Under the pieces are notes generated by a model. The model was not told the DNA's origin. It ran no database searches and worked only from the letters and a program-made list of their open reading frames with translations. From the NCBI RefSeq assembly GCF_042477335.2, contig NC_091251.1, positions 36,596,501-36,660,500 on the forward strand: DNA of 64,000 bases. The letters are read 5' to 3'. The stretch is from Ovis canadensis. Lineage: Eukaryota > Chordata > Mammalia > Artiodactyla > Bovidae. The position numbers and the translations under genes were made by a program. This document shows positions 1 through 11,235 of this stretch, in pieces; within the stretch, counting starts at the first letter, position 1; every line of letters begins with the position of its first letter.

Positions 1-925
1 GATCAAGATTTTTAGAAGGTCCTGGTTCTGAAATTTCCAAGGGAGGGAAGTTCACTTCAAAGATCCGAGCTTCCTGCTCTGGGTCATAACAGTGAGGCAT
101 GAGGTCAGGTCTTGAACATAAACAAGGGGTCCCACCTTAGGTCTGACTGCTATCCTGGGGCTCAGCCTGCCCTTCCCTGCCATTCTCCCCTTCATGTGAC
201 GTGGGACCACCAGGCAGTTTTTAAGGGGGCGGAAGGCAGAGCCCCCCAGACTGACTGCTCCTTCCAGCCTGAGCCTGCTCAGGGTGCTGCCGTCTCTTCT
301 GCCTGCAGGGTACATGATGCTGACGCTTCACGGAGATAAAGAGGGGTTTCCAAACCTCCATGCTTCCCCTGGACAGTAATGCACACACTCAATCAGGAAA
401 AGAAGGGTTTTTCATTGTAACAAAGTCAGACACATTCCTTTGCCCAGTACAGTGAACAGGGCACAGATTCTCCTGGCCTCCTTCCTTGAATGATCTCCCC
501 TGGGGTTCCCTCTGAATGGTCCAATCACAGCTCTACCAAGGTCCTGACTTTACTTTGCATTTGTAATTTTGTGTTCTTCTTCTTTAAGATGGTCTCTAAA
601 ATCACATGTGCCATAAGCCCCACAAAACCTGGATCCACCCATGCCAACAGCCTTAGTGCCTGAAGAGCCACAGGGCATCCACACTCAGAAAACAATGTAA
701 GCAGCAGTGAAGGATTAAGGAGAATCACCTCTCTTCCCTCATCATTTGGAGCATCCACAAAACCCCGTAAGGAATTAAGAGTATGTGAAGTTGGCTGCGT
801 GGGAGAGAAGTGGTATTTGCAAAAAGGGTGAGGATTAGTGAAGAACTCAAGGGAGAAAAGGCAGCCACAGTGTCAGGAGTCTGCAGAGCTTGGGGTGAGG
901 GGAACACTTGGCCTTAGACAACATT
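1..925. other. Intergenic, nothing recognised
   Basis: I see no exon, ruminant SINE or LINE, or RNA gene here. Open frames are short and lie in unrelated phases. The region follows, on the minus strand, the broken RNase copy that ends near 926. Confidence 0.5.
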
Positions 926-1374
926 ATCCAAAAGCACAGGACCAGCTGGTACCTCAGGTCATCCTTCTGTTGTGGCAGGTCCCAGGCTACGATGAAGAAT
1001 GCCTCCAGTTGCTTCTCCTTGTTCCTGCAGTCTTCCTGAGAGGAGCTCACACGTAGTCAGGGATATAGGCTTTTGGCTCTGGTGGCAGTTTTTATGACCA
1101 TTCTTGCAGGCTATGTTGGGGGTCTGACAGGTGATGACCATGCAGTAGATGGATTCATGCAGAAAGGTGCTGAAGTTTTTGCAGTGCTTAGAGAACTTGT
1201 TGATTTTGTGTATTGCAGTGTTGCATCCTTGAGGTCTGGGTTGCACATGCTGAGTTTCAAACCACTGAGCTGGGGTCATGTTCCCGGGCTTGGCGCTGAC
1301 TGGTCCTTGGCCACCCACAGCCCCAGCAGCAGGAGCAGCAGCAGAGGGCAGAATCCTGCTCTGGCTGGCTCCAT
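926..1374 (-). pseudogene. RNASE7/8-like ribonuclease pseudogene
   Basis: This is a second copy of the RNase A family gene found intact at 19149-19619, in the same orientation about 18 kb away. The ATG at 1374-1372 and the Leu-rich signal peptide are present. A single C is missing just before the signal-cleavage region (near 1300, against the intact copy), which throws the signal peptide out of frame with the mature part. The mature part is still readable: a WFETQH block carries the first catalytic His, and most of the cysteines remain. A second lesion of about 8 bases lies near 1040, after the CELLS segment, where the intact copy has a [10 protein letters not shown]-like stretch. The C-terminal block that carries the second catalytic His in the intact copy (VHLD) has diverged to LCFW-like sequence. 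Two frameshifts plus the lost His make this a pseudogene. By position relative to RNASE13 it sits where RNASE8 lies in human, but an independent ruminant duplication is equally possible. Confidence 0.88.
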
Positions 1375-1624
1375 TGCTCCCAGGGGGCACAGGGACACAG
1401 AAGAGATGGGAGGTGGGTGACTAGGTCACCATGGGGGTGCCCTGCTAGCCCTTCTAAAAATTTCATACTGTAAATCAATTATTGCAGGGTTCATACAGCC
1501 TCAGATATTTAAAAACACTACTGGCATTTAATTGCTCAGTCCCAGCAGATACATTTTATTTAATGATACATTTTATGCCCCCCAATAAATACATATACAA
1601 TTTTTCCTTCATAAGAGTTTTATG

Positions 1625-1745
1625 AGGTATGAACTCTTTCTTTTTTTAATTTTTAATAAGCAAGCAAACTGAAGCTCAGAAAAGTTAAGGAAATTGCCCA
1701 TCATCACACAGCTAGGGAGTGTTCCAGGCTTTGAATCGATGCTTC
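1625..1745. repeat. MIR-type ancient SINE fragment
   Basis: The sequence has the usual MIR core and flank signature: AAACTGAAGCTCAGA, then an AAGG-AAATTGCCCA stretch, then CACACAGCTAGG. It is old and diverged. Confidence 0.6.
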
Positions 1746-2491
1746 TCAGCTTCCAAAGCCCCTATTCTTTCCACATTCCCATGTTCCTGGTTTGAAGCTC
1801 TGAGAAATCAGACCACAAAAGGAAACCAGTCTTGGAAGAAAGTAGGTCAGGGGTCCATACCTTGCTCTTCCAGGCTGGCTCAGACATTCCTGAAAATCAA
1901 TATTAAGGTTGTGGTGTCAGATTAATTCCTCTCTGCTCTGTGGTCCAGTTTCTCACTGAAGCTAGAAAAACAGTCACTCTCAGTGTTCCAGCCAGCCAAG
2001 CAGGATTCTGTGAATTGGGTTCTTTCTGGGACTGACATATCGCCCTAAGTGGAGAAAGTTTTGGAATGACAGAATCAGAGCAGAAGAGTTTCCTCAAGAT
2101 CATCTCAATCAACTCTGCTTTACAGAAGAAAGAACTGGAGGGCCTGAAAGAGCAAGTGCCCTTCCCAAGGCCACCAACTGAGTGTCAGAGCTGGGACTAG
2201 AGCTTCTTGACTTTCAACCCATCCCTTTGGTCTAGTACCAGGCTGAAAAGGGAAGGAGAACGTGTTTCCCATAGAGACAGGGCTGAGTGAGTGTGTCTGT
2301 TTGTGGTTTAAGTGAAACATGACCATTGCCTTGGATAATTCTCTTCTAATCCTCCTGATGACATTTAAGAGATGAAAGTCTCCTATTAGGACAAGAAGGT
2401 AAAGCCTTTGTTTCTACCCACTTTTCAGTACAGACAACAGATCTCAGGCTGAGCCTTCAACTGAAAACAGTATCTGGATAGAACTTAAACA
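1746..2491. other. Intergenic, possible MIR remnant only
   Basis: No gene is seen. A diverged MIR-like stretch is possible around 2100-2215 (GAAAGAACTGGAGGGCC, then CCAAGGCCACCAACTGAG). The rest is unassigned. Confidence 0.4.
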
Positions 2492-2656
2492 TTTTTTTTT
2501 GGCTGCACTGGGTTTGTTTCAGCATGCAGGCTTCTTTTGTGGAGCAGTGGGCTTAGTTGCCCCATGGCATGTGGGATCTTAATTCCCTGACCAGGGATCG
2601 AACCCACATTCTCTGCTTGGAAGGCAGATTCTCAACCACTGGACCACCAGGGAAGA
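2492..2656 (-). mobile_element. CHR-type tRNA-Glu-derived SINE
   Basis: An antisense copy: it starts with a poly(T) run (the A-tail of the element) and ends with ACCACTGGACCACCAGGGAAG, the reverse of the SINE head. The internal B-box-like GGGATCGAACCC is present. Related TTAAAC-containing sequence flanks both sides and may be the target-site duplication. Confidence 0.85.
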
Positions 2657-3180
2657 TCACCAGAATTTTAAACAATTTGATGACATTCTTTATTTTTACT
2701 TCTATTTATCCAGTGACATTCTAGTATTCTTTGAAATATGATGTTACACAGTTTCATATTCAAAGAACTCTTTGAACTAAATGCATATAAATATAAATTT
2801 AGTAAATGATAATACTGGCAGTATTACAGCAATTATCAAGGGAGGGAGCAAATGATTGAAGTGGGGGATCTTGCTTTAGCTGTAGCCTCTTGGGTCGGTG
2901 CTAGCGTGTTGAGCCCTACCTTGACTTCTGTGTGACTCCACTGCCTTTGAGATAAAATGCTCTGCAAAGTGGCAAAAAACACTTGGACTCCTATGATCTG
3001 CATTGCCAGATGAGAAACACTGGAGATGTTTTCCTTTCTATCTTCAAGGTGGAGCCTGGTTCATCAACCGAGCTCACCCTTCTCCTGCGCTTCTCCCCAC
3101 AAAGCTAACGAAACACTGCTTTTTGATCCCAGTAGAGCATTATCCAGCAAATAGTTGATTTGGGCCTCAGAGAGAAAATA
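2657..3180. other. Intergenic, nothing recognised
   Basis: A+T-rich sequence without a convincing open frame or repeat family that I can name. Confidence 0.4.
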
Positions 3181-3272
3181 CATTGAGTTGTTCAAAAAGT
3201 TCATTTTGTTTGTTTTTTTCCATAAGATGTTACAGAAAATCTCTAACTAATTTTTTGGCCAACCCAATATAT
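3181..3272. mobile_element. Mariner-derived MITE (hairpin element)
   Basis: A short palindromic element. The left arm is TTGAGTTGTTCAAAAAGTTC, the centre is a TTTTTTCCATAAGATGTTACAG-like block (about 3226-3236), and the right arm ends in TTTTTTGGCCAACCCAATA. The arms are imperfectly complementary, and the right end is followed by TATATA, in keeping with TA target preference. Ruminant genomes carry many such mariner-type hairpins. The bovine miR-2284/2285 family is related to elements with this arm sequence (recalled, not checked here). Confidence 0.75.
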
Positions 3273-4177
3273 ATATTTCCCTTTTGCAGGCTGTCAGCTG
3301 AGCCTTTCCCACTGGGATGGTTGGATTGCCATGTGATTGTTCATTACGTGTTGCAGACCCAAGCCTCTGGGCTTTTTGTGTGAGAGGGTAGGGATGGCAG
3401 CAGGAGCCAAGGGTTGGTAGGAACATTTCATGCCAACCAAGTGACTGACCATGGACTTCACAAGCTCTGAATCTAGTTAAGTTGCAAACATGCTTTCCTC
3501 AAGTAGGTACTGACTGTGCAACTGGCCAGTCCCACTCAGGGAGGTCTGAGGAAAGAGTTCCTTTAATTGTGTGTTTCATCCTAGTTATTCATCAAAAGTC
3601 TTCCCAGTGGTCACAGTCTCAGGGCTGTTTTATCCATTAAGCACTAAAAGCCCAGGGCCTAGGGTCTGGGAGGTTTTCAAGGGCCTACAATATTTGAGAC
3701 TAGGAAAAAAAAATATTGGCTCCAATATAGGAAAAGTCAACTATAAAATCAAATTTAAAATATTTACTTACCTGCTACCACAGTAACATAAAGTTGGTTT
3801 CACTTATTTTGGAATCTGGCACCCATAAGAAGTCTATTACTTTGGAAAACAGTTTCAGGTTAGATTTTTTTTTTTTTCCCGTCCTTTTACTGGAATTCTC
3901 AACACCACGATTGGAGAAGAAGTGCCAATCCCAAGTTACTTGGAGTCAAATAATTTTAGGAGTAAAACTTTAAAAATCATTTCAGATACATTTCTGCAAG
4001 AATGATATTGAATGAGGAGCATACATTTTATATATTCAATGTGGCATGACGAAATGTTAAAATGCCTAGTGTGGTATGGGGGTATTAAACAGAGCCCTTG
4101 ACATTCTAGAGCTAGTTGCCTTGAGTGTATCATTTACTGCTTCCCTAAAGGCAGCCTGGATGATACACACTACATTG
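3273..4177. other. Intergenic, nothing recognised
   Basis: No exon or ruminant repeat recognised. Short A-rich and T-rich runs occur near 3700 and 3870. Confidence 0.4.
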
Positions 4178-4203
4178 CTTTATTTATTTATTTATTTATT
4201 TTA
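4178..4203. repeat. (TTTA)n microsatellite
   Basis: About six uninterrupted TTTA units. Confidence 0.95.
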
Positions 4204-4299
4204 AGTGTACGCTAACCACCATTCCGGGAAGATATAGCGTGTGCTTGGCACAGTGCTAGGTATTCTGTTAAGGATTACAGCTATCATTTAAAAGTGCTT

Positions 4300-4416
4300 G
4301 GGGACTTCCCTGGTGGTCCAGTGGTTAAGACTCTGCACTTCCACTGCAGGTGGTTTGATCCCTGGTTGGGGAACTAAGATTCTGCATGCTGCAGTGTATG
4401 GCCAAATTTTTTTTTA
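4300..4416 (+). mobile_element. CHR-type SINE inside a MIR
   Basis: Head GGGACTTCCCTGGTGGTCCA, B-box-like TGATCCCTGG, and a T/A-rich tail. It is flanked by the duplication AAAAGTGCT at 4290-4298 and 4417-4425, so the insertion boundaries are clear. It landed in an older MIR that continues as GTGCTCACTGTGTGCCAAGG. Confidence 0.9.
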
Positions 4417-4417
4417 A

Positions 4418-5200
4418 AAAGTGCTCACTGTGTGCCAAGGTCTTGTGCTTTATGTACAACTCAATTTGCCAAATAGTATGATGGGAAAACAGTGGAAACA
4501 GAGTCAGACTATTTTTTTGGGATCCAAAATCACTGCAGATGGTGATTGCAGCCATGAAATTAAAAGATGCTTACTCCTTGGAAGGAAAGTTATGACCAAC
4601 CTAGATAGCATATTCAAAAGCAGAGATATTACTTTGCCAGCAAAGGTCCATCTAGTCAAGGCTATGGTTTTTCCAGTAGTCACGTATGGATGTGAGAGTT
4701 GGACTGTGAAGAAGGCTGAGAGCCGAAGAATTGACGCTTTTGAACTGTGGTGTTGGAGATGACTCTTGAGAGTCCCTTGGACTGCAAGGAGATCCAACCA
4801 GTCCATTCTAAAGGAGATCAGTCCTGGGATTTCTTTGGAAGGAATGATGCTAAAGCTGAAACTCTAATACTTTGGCTACCTCATGCAAAGAGTTGACTCA
4901 TTGGAAAGGACTCTGATGCTGGGAGGGATTGAGGGCAGGAGGAGAAGGGGATGACAGAGGATGAGATGGCTGGATGGCATCATCGACTTGATGGACATGA
5001 GTTTGGGTGTCGGGAGTTGGTGATGTCCATCGCCAGGGAGGCCTGGCATGCTGCAAGTCATGGGGTCGCAGAGTCAGACACGACTGAGTGACTGAACTGA
5101 ACTGACTATGCGTTGCATGTTATTTTTTCCATTTTATAGAAAAGGAAACTGAGGCTTGGAGAGGCTAAGTTCACAGATGTGTTAAGTGGCAGGCCTAGGA
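4418..5200 (+). repeat. MIR split by a BovB insertion
   Basis: The left MIR part (about 4418-4478, CACTGTGTGCCAAGGTC) and the right part (about 5110-5200, AAAAGGAAACTGAGGCTTGG) are separated by the BovB fragment. The left part also abuts the CHR SINE. Confidence 0.65.
4480..5105 (+). mobile_element. BovB (RTE) LINE 3' fragment
   Basis: A 5'-truncated sense copy of the last ~625 bp of BovB. It encodes the C-terminal reverse-transcriptase tail (a KVHLVKAMVFPVVTYGCESW-type block, then RRIDAFELWCWR) with stops, and ends in the GAGTGACTGAACTGAACTGA terminus. It is not functional. Confidence 0.93.
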
Positions 5201-5304
5201 CAGAAAAGGAGGGAGGACTGGCTCCAGTGTTGTGTTGTTCCCTCCTCACCACGCTGCTCTTTTACTTTTATAAATGTGCTTTTTGAATCTATTATTTCCT
5301 GCAT

Positions 5305-5481
5305 TTCTTGGTACCACTCATTTGGATGCTCAATCAGGTACTACCTTGTTCTATTATTTGACTCTTACAAGTGTATTCAGTCTTCCCAACTAGATGATGA
5401 ACTTGTGGGACAGAAATCAGGTCCTTTCAGGCTTCTCAGTCTCCACAGAGCTGGGCATGTAGCTAGCTCAGAGGGATACTT
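5305..5481 (+). repeat. Direct-repeat copy 1, L2-like
   Basis: About 175 bp that is clearly similar by eye (roughly 80%) to 5952-6120. Both share GGTACCACTCA, AGGTACTACCTTGTTCT, TTATTTGACTC and CTCAGAGGGATACT. The second half resembles the 3' end of ancient L2 elements (a TAGATGATGAACTTG-type motif). See the finding on this pair. Confidence 0.6.
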
Positions 5482-5485
5482 ATTT

Positions 5486-5727
5486 CCTCTTATTTCCTTA
5501 TTTTATTTTCTGTTGCATTGAGTCTTCTCTGCTGTGCATGGGCTTCTCATCACAGTGGCTTCTCTCGTTGCAGAGCACAGGCTCTCGGCCCACGGGCTTC
5601 AGTAGCTGCAGCGCTTGTGGCACGCGGACTTAGCTTCTCTGTGGCATGTGGGATCTTCCTGGACCAGGTGTGGAACCCCTGTCCCCTGCATTGGCAGACA
5701 GATTCCTGTCCCAGTGCGGGAAGTCCC
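5486..5727 (-). mobile_element. CHR-type SINE, antisense
   Basis: It runs from a T-rich start through TTGCAGAGCACAGGCTCT, TTCAGTAGCTGCAGC and GGCATGTGGGATCTTCCTGG to the reversed head near AGTGCGGGAAGTCCCC. It interrupts the sequence just after direct-repeat copy 1. Confidence 0.85.
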
Positions 5728-5951
5728 CGCACTGCTTTCTGATAGTTACCTTATGGGCTGACAGTTACTCTGTGACTGATAGATTGTGACTTTATTTCTG
5801 CTTTTTTTTCCCCTCTTCCCTAAAGGTTCTCCCTCAACTATTATCCATCCTTCAGTGCTCAGCTTGTCCCCCGAGCTTGTGCTTGAACCTTCCTGTACAA
5901 CTCTACCTTTGGGGTGACTCTTTGCTGAACACACCTCCTTCAGCAATTAAC

Positions 5952-6120
5952 TCCTGGTACCACTCACTTAGATGTTCAGTCAGGTACTACCTTGTTCTGT
6001 TATTTGACTCTGATGTGTGTATCCAGGCTTCCCAATTAGACGGTGAACTCGTGGGCAGAAATCAGCTCCTTTCATGCTTCTCAATCTCCATAAAGCCGGG
6101 ATAGCTCAGAGGGATACTCA
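5952..6120 (+). repeat. Direct-repeat copy 2, L2-like
   Basis: Partner of 5305-5481 in the same orientation, about 650 bp downstream. It continues past the point where copy 1 is cut by a SINE, into GTAACTGTGTGCTGAACTGA, an L2-like terminus. Confidence 0.6.
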
Positions 6121-6420
6121 GTAACTGTGTGCTGAACTGAATCGCCACTCTTGTCCTCTTAGTCTCCTCATCATTTGTAGCCTAAAGAGTTTCAGTTGAG
6201 TAATTTCTAAAAAGCATAATAATTTCTAAATATTTTCTAAAAAGAATAATTTCTAAAAGACTCTGTGAAACAAGAGGAAGCATCAGAGTGCTAGTGGCCA
6301 GACTAGAATGTGAAAAGAGATCCTGCAGGAAGACCCCAAAGGTAGCTCCAAGAGGGCGAGTGGAGAGTAAGCACTGATCCTGTAGAGACCAGTTTTTTTC
6401 AGTATAGCCTAGGAGGTGTG

Positions 6421-6649
6421 AAGAGCTGACTCATTTGAAAAGACCCTGATGGTGGGAATGAATGAAGGCGGGAGGAGAAGGGGAAGACAGAGGATAAGAT
6501 GGTTGGATGGCATCACCGACTCAATGGACATGAGTTTGAGTAAGCTCCGGGAGGTGGGAGTTGGTGATGGACAAGGAGGCTTGGCATACTGCAGTCCATG
6601 TGGTCGCAAAGAGTCGGACATAACTGAGTGACTGAACTAAACTGAACTG
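6421..6649 (+). mobile_element. BovB 3' end fragment with 10-bp TSD
   Basis: A sense copy of the last ~230 bp of BovB (GACTCATTTGAAAAGACCCTGATG through GACTGAACTAAACTGAACTG). Perfect flanking duplications AGGAGGTGTG lie at 6411-6420 and 6650-6659, so this is a complete 5'-truncated insertion. Confidence 0.93.
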
Positions 6650-6659
6650 AGGAGGTGTG

Positions 6660-8277
6660 GGTGAGGGGGCCAGAAAAGTCTATCTGGGTTGCTGGCCTGA
6701 GATAGGCTTTGAGCTACAAATGCTACCTTCAGTTGGGTTGTCAGGCTTTACCCTGGAGGCAAGGGGCAGCCTGTTCAGGAAGAAGGGGGTTCTGGAAGAG
6801 CAGGACTGGTATAGGAGTCGCCGGGACCACTGCAAATGGCTGCAAGTGGCTAAGTGGAGAGTGGGCTGTATGTACATTTTCTGGTCCTCTGCTTGGATCT
6901 TGTGTGAGATTGCCCAGAACCGATTCCTGGCACCTCAGTAGAGGGCCTTGGTGGGATCTGTTCATAGAGGTCTCTGAGGACATGTTCAGCTTAAGTAACC
7001 AGCAGGAAGCTTCATTTGCTTGGCTAAGTTACTCCTGATTATGCGTGAGAGGAGCTGTTGCTGACTGTTTTCCATAGGTGCCAAGGATGAGGCAGGCTGG
7101 GGTGCAGATGCTCTGAGGTAAAATTCACCAAGAGGCAAGCTGAATGAAGGTATAACATTAACTTCAGGAGGCAGGTGGTTGCTGATAGTGTTCAGGTTCT
7201 CTGGGCACAGTATGGAAGATTCTCAGCTAACTTTCTGCCAAACGGCTCACACATCCATGATTACCACGTGGGGCCAGAACAGGTGACTGGAAGCTGCACT
7301 TACTCCTGATGGTGGAAGTCCTGACCGTGGATGCCCTGCAGATGGATGCCCTGACGCCCCACAGCTCTGCTGTGAAACACTATTGCGCTTCTAATTCAGA
7401 AAGGAGACTGAGATTGTGAATATTCAGCTCCTCAATTACTTTGTAAATATATATATAAAGATATCCTCAGGAGAGAGGGAAGAGGGAGGAAAGAGAAAAA
7501 TGCAAATAGAATGAAAGTCCAGGAAGCTGGGTAGATGCAAGCTCAGGCTGGAAAAAGCCAGAGGGAAGCTAGAAGGATGAGAAGCCCAAAGGGCAGCACC
7601 CTGCTCCAGGGTATCACTGAAGGACCGTAGGGCTACCTAGCCCCCGACTCTCTGAATGTCCTCCTTGCTCTGCTTGCTGGGACTCATGGTCTTGGTACTG
7701 AGTCTACAGCCAGGCTAGATAGAGGAGCTGGGTTGGTCTCAGGCTGAGGCAGGAGCTTGCTGGAAACTTTGACAAGGAATCTCTCCAAGAAGGATTCTCC
7801 TCCAAGAGAATTGGAGGAGAAGACCCATGGCTATAAGATGTCCTGGATTCTGGTTTCTAAACTTTGAGCCTCAGAGTGCTATCACAGGAAATCTCTGTTC
7901 CCAGTGGCTCACCCTCTTTCTTACCAGCTTTAGTTTTCTTTACTGTGAAGCTCTTTGGGGCCTTTTCAGGGTGTCCAGTCCGCCATGATCGTGCTTCTTT
8001 GGGTGGGCTGTCTCCCTTTGTTTCTTTCTGTAGGATCTGTCCTCAAGCAGGAGAGGATGTGGTCTTCAGTCCAACAAGCCTGGGGGTCTGTGTTTCCCCT
8101 TGCATGTGTTTTGTGGCTTTTGACGTACTTCAGCCTGTGTTCAGTATTCAGACCTCCCATGGGTGATGATGACAATGATAAAAACAGTCTGAGTGAACAC
8201 TTACTGAGGGGGTCTAGGTCCCAGTTTCAAGTGCTGTTTGTTTATTTTCTCATTTTTAGGTTCGACAGGACTCAGTG
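6660..8277. other. Intergenic, nothing recognised
   Basis: About 1.6 kb without a recognisable exon or repeat. The frames at 6657-7038 and 7864-8278 are short, overlap in several phases, and show no domain I know. Confidence 0.4.
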
Positions 8278-8441
8278 ACTTCACTTTCACTTTTCAGTTT
8301 CATGCATTGGAGAAGCAAATGGCAACCCACTCCAGTGTTCTTGCCTGGAGAATCCCAGGGACGGCAGAGCCTGGTGGGCCACTGTCTATGGGGTCGCACA
8401 GAGTCGGACACGACTGAAGCGCCTTAGCAGCAGCAGCAGCA
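8278..8441 (+). mobile_element. Bov-A type SINE (BovB-derived)
   Basis: Contains the Bov-A monomer: CATTGGAGAAGCAAATGGC, CAACCCACTCCAGTGTTC, TTGCCTGGAGAATCCCAGGG, GGTCGCACAGAGTCGGACAC. It ends in a CAG-repeat tail. Confidence 0.9.
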
Positions 8442-10124
8442 ACCTTCCTACTGCTCTGGCTCTGTGGTTATCATATCTTCCAGTTCTTATTTTTTCCCTG
8501 ATAAGACTTTTGTTTTTCATTCTCATTGTGATTCACACATAAAGAAATTTCTAAAAATTGTAAGCCTTGAGGGGAAGAATGAAAAACAAATCAGAACCCT
8601 TTTAAAGTATGAATAAACATTGGTAAATGATATTTGGGCTATATTTAAAATTTTTTAAGTGACATTTTTAGAAAATGAGTGAAAGGTGGGCATTTACTCC
8701 CTATTACTCAAAAAAGTTCTGAATTTTGGCTTGTAGTTTTAAAATAGCAGCACAAATTGGTTTTTTTTTTCAATTCTATTTTCAAAATTAAGGAAAAAAA
8801 GGCATAAGTTAGTAATACTCTAAATAATACAGGACTGCAGTATGCAGTTAAAGAATAAGCTGAAATGAAACAGTTCTTTAAGAGAAATATCAGTCAGAGG
8901 CACAGTCCACAGAGAGCGAATTAAAGAGAACCTCATTAAGGCGAGTGTATCCTAGTCTAGGTTGAATGCAGATATGCACAAAGTGCACACAAAGCCATGA
9001 GATAAATGTCTTCTTTCCCATCTTTCCCAAAACTATTTTGGAGGGGAAAGGAAGTAATTTGAAGCATTGTTTTTTACACAAAATAAAACGATGATAGGGT
9101 TTATTGAAACATTGAAATCAATTATTTAAAAAATAATTTTCAAATGTTTCTGCTTTGACATAATTGCAAATTTATATATGTTTTAGGAATAGCACACCGA
9201 GCTCCCCTGTATACTTCACCCCAATTTCCTAAATTTGATGAACGTTTCTGAACTATTTGGGACTAAGTTACAGATCAAATGCTCCATTGCCCCTTCATAC
9301 CAAAATGAACATTTCCTAATTACAAGTATGCCTGCCTACATAACCACAGCATAGGCATCAAAACCAGGAAATTAACATTGATTCATTATTATCACAAATT
9401 AAATTCTAAGATATAAAACATCTGTGCATGTGGCTATTTTATAAATATTAATTCAGTGAAAGAAAAAGGCTTTAGAGAAAGCTCATGCCTGCTGGACATG
9501 TCTTAGTGTTTAATTAATTCTCCTCTGCCATTACTAGCACTTCAGGGGAAAGTCTGAGAAACATTGCTCTGGGGGCTCTAGTTGACCATGAAAACCCAGC
9601 CCTGGATGTGCTAACCTTGAGGGTAGAGAATGATAACCCTTACCAAAGATAAAATATTTTGGATGTTTCAGGCCCATCTGTAGATCCACCCAGTGGGATC
9701 TCTGCAATGCTTTCACCTTGGCCCCAAATAGCAAGTGAAGAGTAAAGACCTTTGTTCTTGCTGTGTGCCCTTATTTATGTCTCCAACAGGCATGGCCCAG
9801 GGATATGCTTGACGAGTTTACCATCAAGTTCTTGGGTGCTGTTTTGTTTTTTCCATCTCATTGATACAATGTAAGCATTCAGGTGAAGGGGATGTAGTCC
9901 ACAGGTGAACAGCAGAAAGGCAAACACCTCAGGATCATGGACACTGAACAGTCTGTTTTGGATGAACATGCTTTTGTCTCAATCTGGGAACCTGTCCATT
10001 TGCTGATTTGCCGGTCACGTATTGGGAGTTTGACCTTGGAAGATGTCTGAGATCCATTTGGGAGCCTTAACTGGAATAACACTTTGGAAATGTCATTGGA
10101 CTGGTTCAGGAAACATGAGTTCTT
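8442..10124. other. A+T-rich intergenic, old L1-like stretch
   Basis: No gene. 9140-9400 resembles an old L1 3' portion (ACATAATTGCAAATTTATAT, CCCCTGTATACTTCACCCC), low confidence. The remainder is unassigned. Confidence 0.4.
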
Positions 10125-10235
10125 ACTTAAATCACAGGGTCTTAGGTTCCCTGGGTCTCATTTTTCTCATTTGCAAAATAGGGAGGGCGGTACTAGATGA
10201 TCTCTGAGGTCACTGGATACAACATCTTATGACAT
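10125..10235 (-). repeat. MIR-like fragment
   Basis: CTCATTTTTCTCATTTGCAAAATAGGG followed by ACTAGATGATCTCTGAGGTC is the usual MIR 'CTCATCTGTAAAATGGG...GATCTCTGAGG' pattern, diverged. Confidence 0.6.
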
Positions 10236-10334
10236 CGTTTTATGAATATCGACTGAAAGAGCCTAAAGCTATGCAGATGTGACCGCCATGGCCCAAGCAG
10301 GAATTTGTACTGATTCACACCAGGTCAGTTTGTT

Positions 10335-10425
10335 TACTAGTTTATTTATTCATAATGAAAATATGGTTGGTTTACAATGTTGTATTAGCTTCAGGTGTAC
10401 AGTTTATGTTTTAAATGTGTAACTT
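10335..10425 (-). mobile_element. L1 3'-UTR-like fragment
   Basis: GGTTTACAATGTTGTATTAGCTTCAGGTGTACAG matches the artiodactyl L1 3' region, which is also seen at 25.6-26.1 kb. Confidence 0.65.
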
Positions 10426-11094
10426 CAACTAAATTTCCAGGTGAAGATCATAGAAAGTAACAATGGTGATATTTTCCCATGTAAACAATCCATCGGAAAG
10501 CAGTGGACCACCCTTGGTGGTAGTTTTGTGTAATGGAAGACAGACTAGCAAAAGAAACTGAATCAGAGGGTGGGAAAAATACAAGACGTCTTCCATGATG
10601 GAATGAAGGGACAGTGAGCTTACCTAAGGACTAGTTTAGATGACTCAGGAAGGGAAGCAGAAATGTAACTAGGAACTTCTCTGCATCATCTGCTGTGATA
10701 ATTGAACCTTTGGAGAGGAGCTGGTAAGGAGGACGCTCTCAAAAGTTAGTGACCTTAATTCCTCTGCCCTGTTTCCACATCTTTGGATTCATGGATGGTA
10801 GAGATGAGAAAAACCCATTGCATAGTCTTAACAGAAATGCTCAATAGCTTTCTGTCCCCTCTAATTGAAAACATTGCCCCCACTTCACTCCAGAGAGAGC
10901 AGAGAAATTAATGCATATTGTCCTTTTTGTCTAATCTTGAACCTTACCTTATCTCCTCTTTGCTAGGAATTGTTTTGGACAAGAGGAGGCTGAGGAGGAG
11001 CTCGGCCTTCTTTGTTTAAGTGCTTTGTTCTTCTGTTACGGAAGTCGGGCCTGCTCCATCAGAGATCTGGCCACTCAACATTTGACATCACAGT
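10426..11094. other. Intergenic, nothing recognised
   Basis: No exon or repeat assigned. Confidence 0.4.
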
Positions 11095-11235
11095 AATAAA
11101 TATAAATGATTACATCTTTCAGACTTTTCCTGCACACCAGCCACTGTACTAAGTGCTTTGTGTATGTTATCACATTTAATCTGCATAATACTCTGAAGTA
11201 GATGACCTTTACACAGATGAGGAAATTCCAGTTTC
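11095..11235 (+). repeat. MIR fragment
   Basis: ACTGTACTAAGTGCTTTGTG, TATCACATTTAATCTGCATAA and ACACAGATGAGGAAAT appear in MIR order. Confidence 0.7.
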
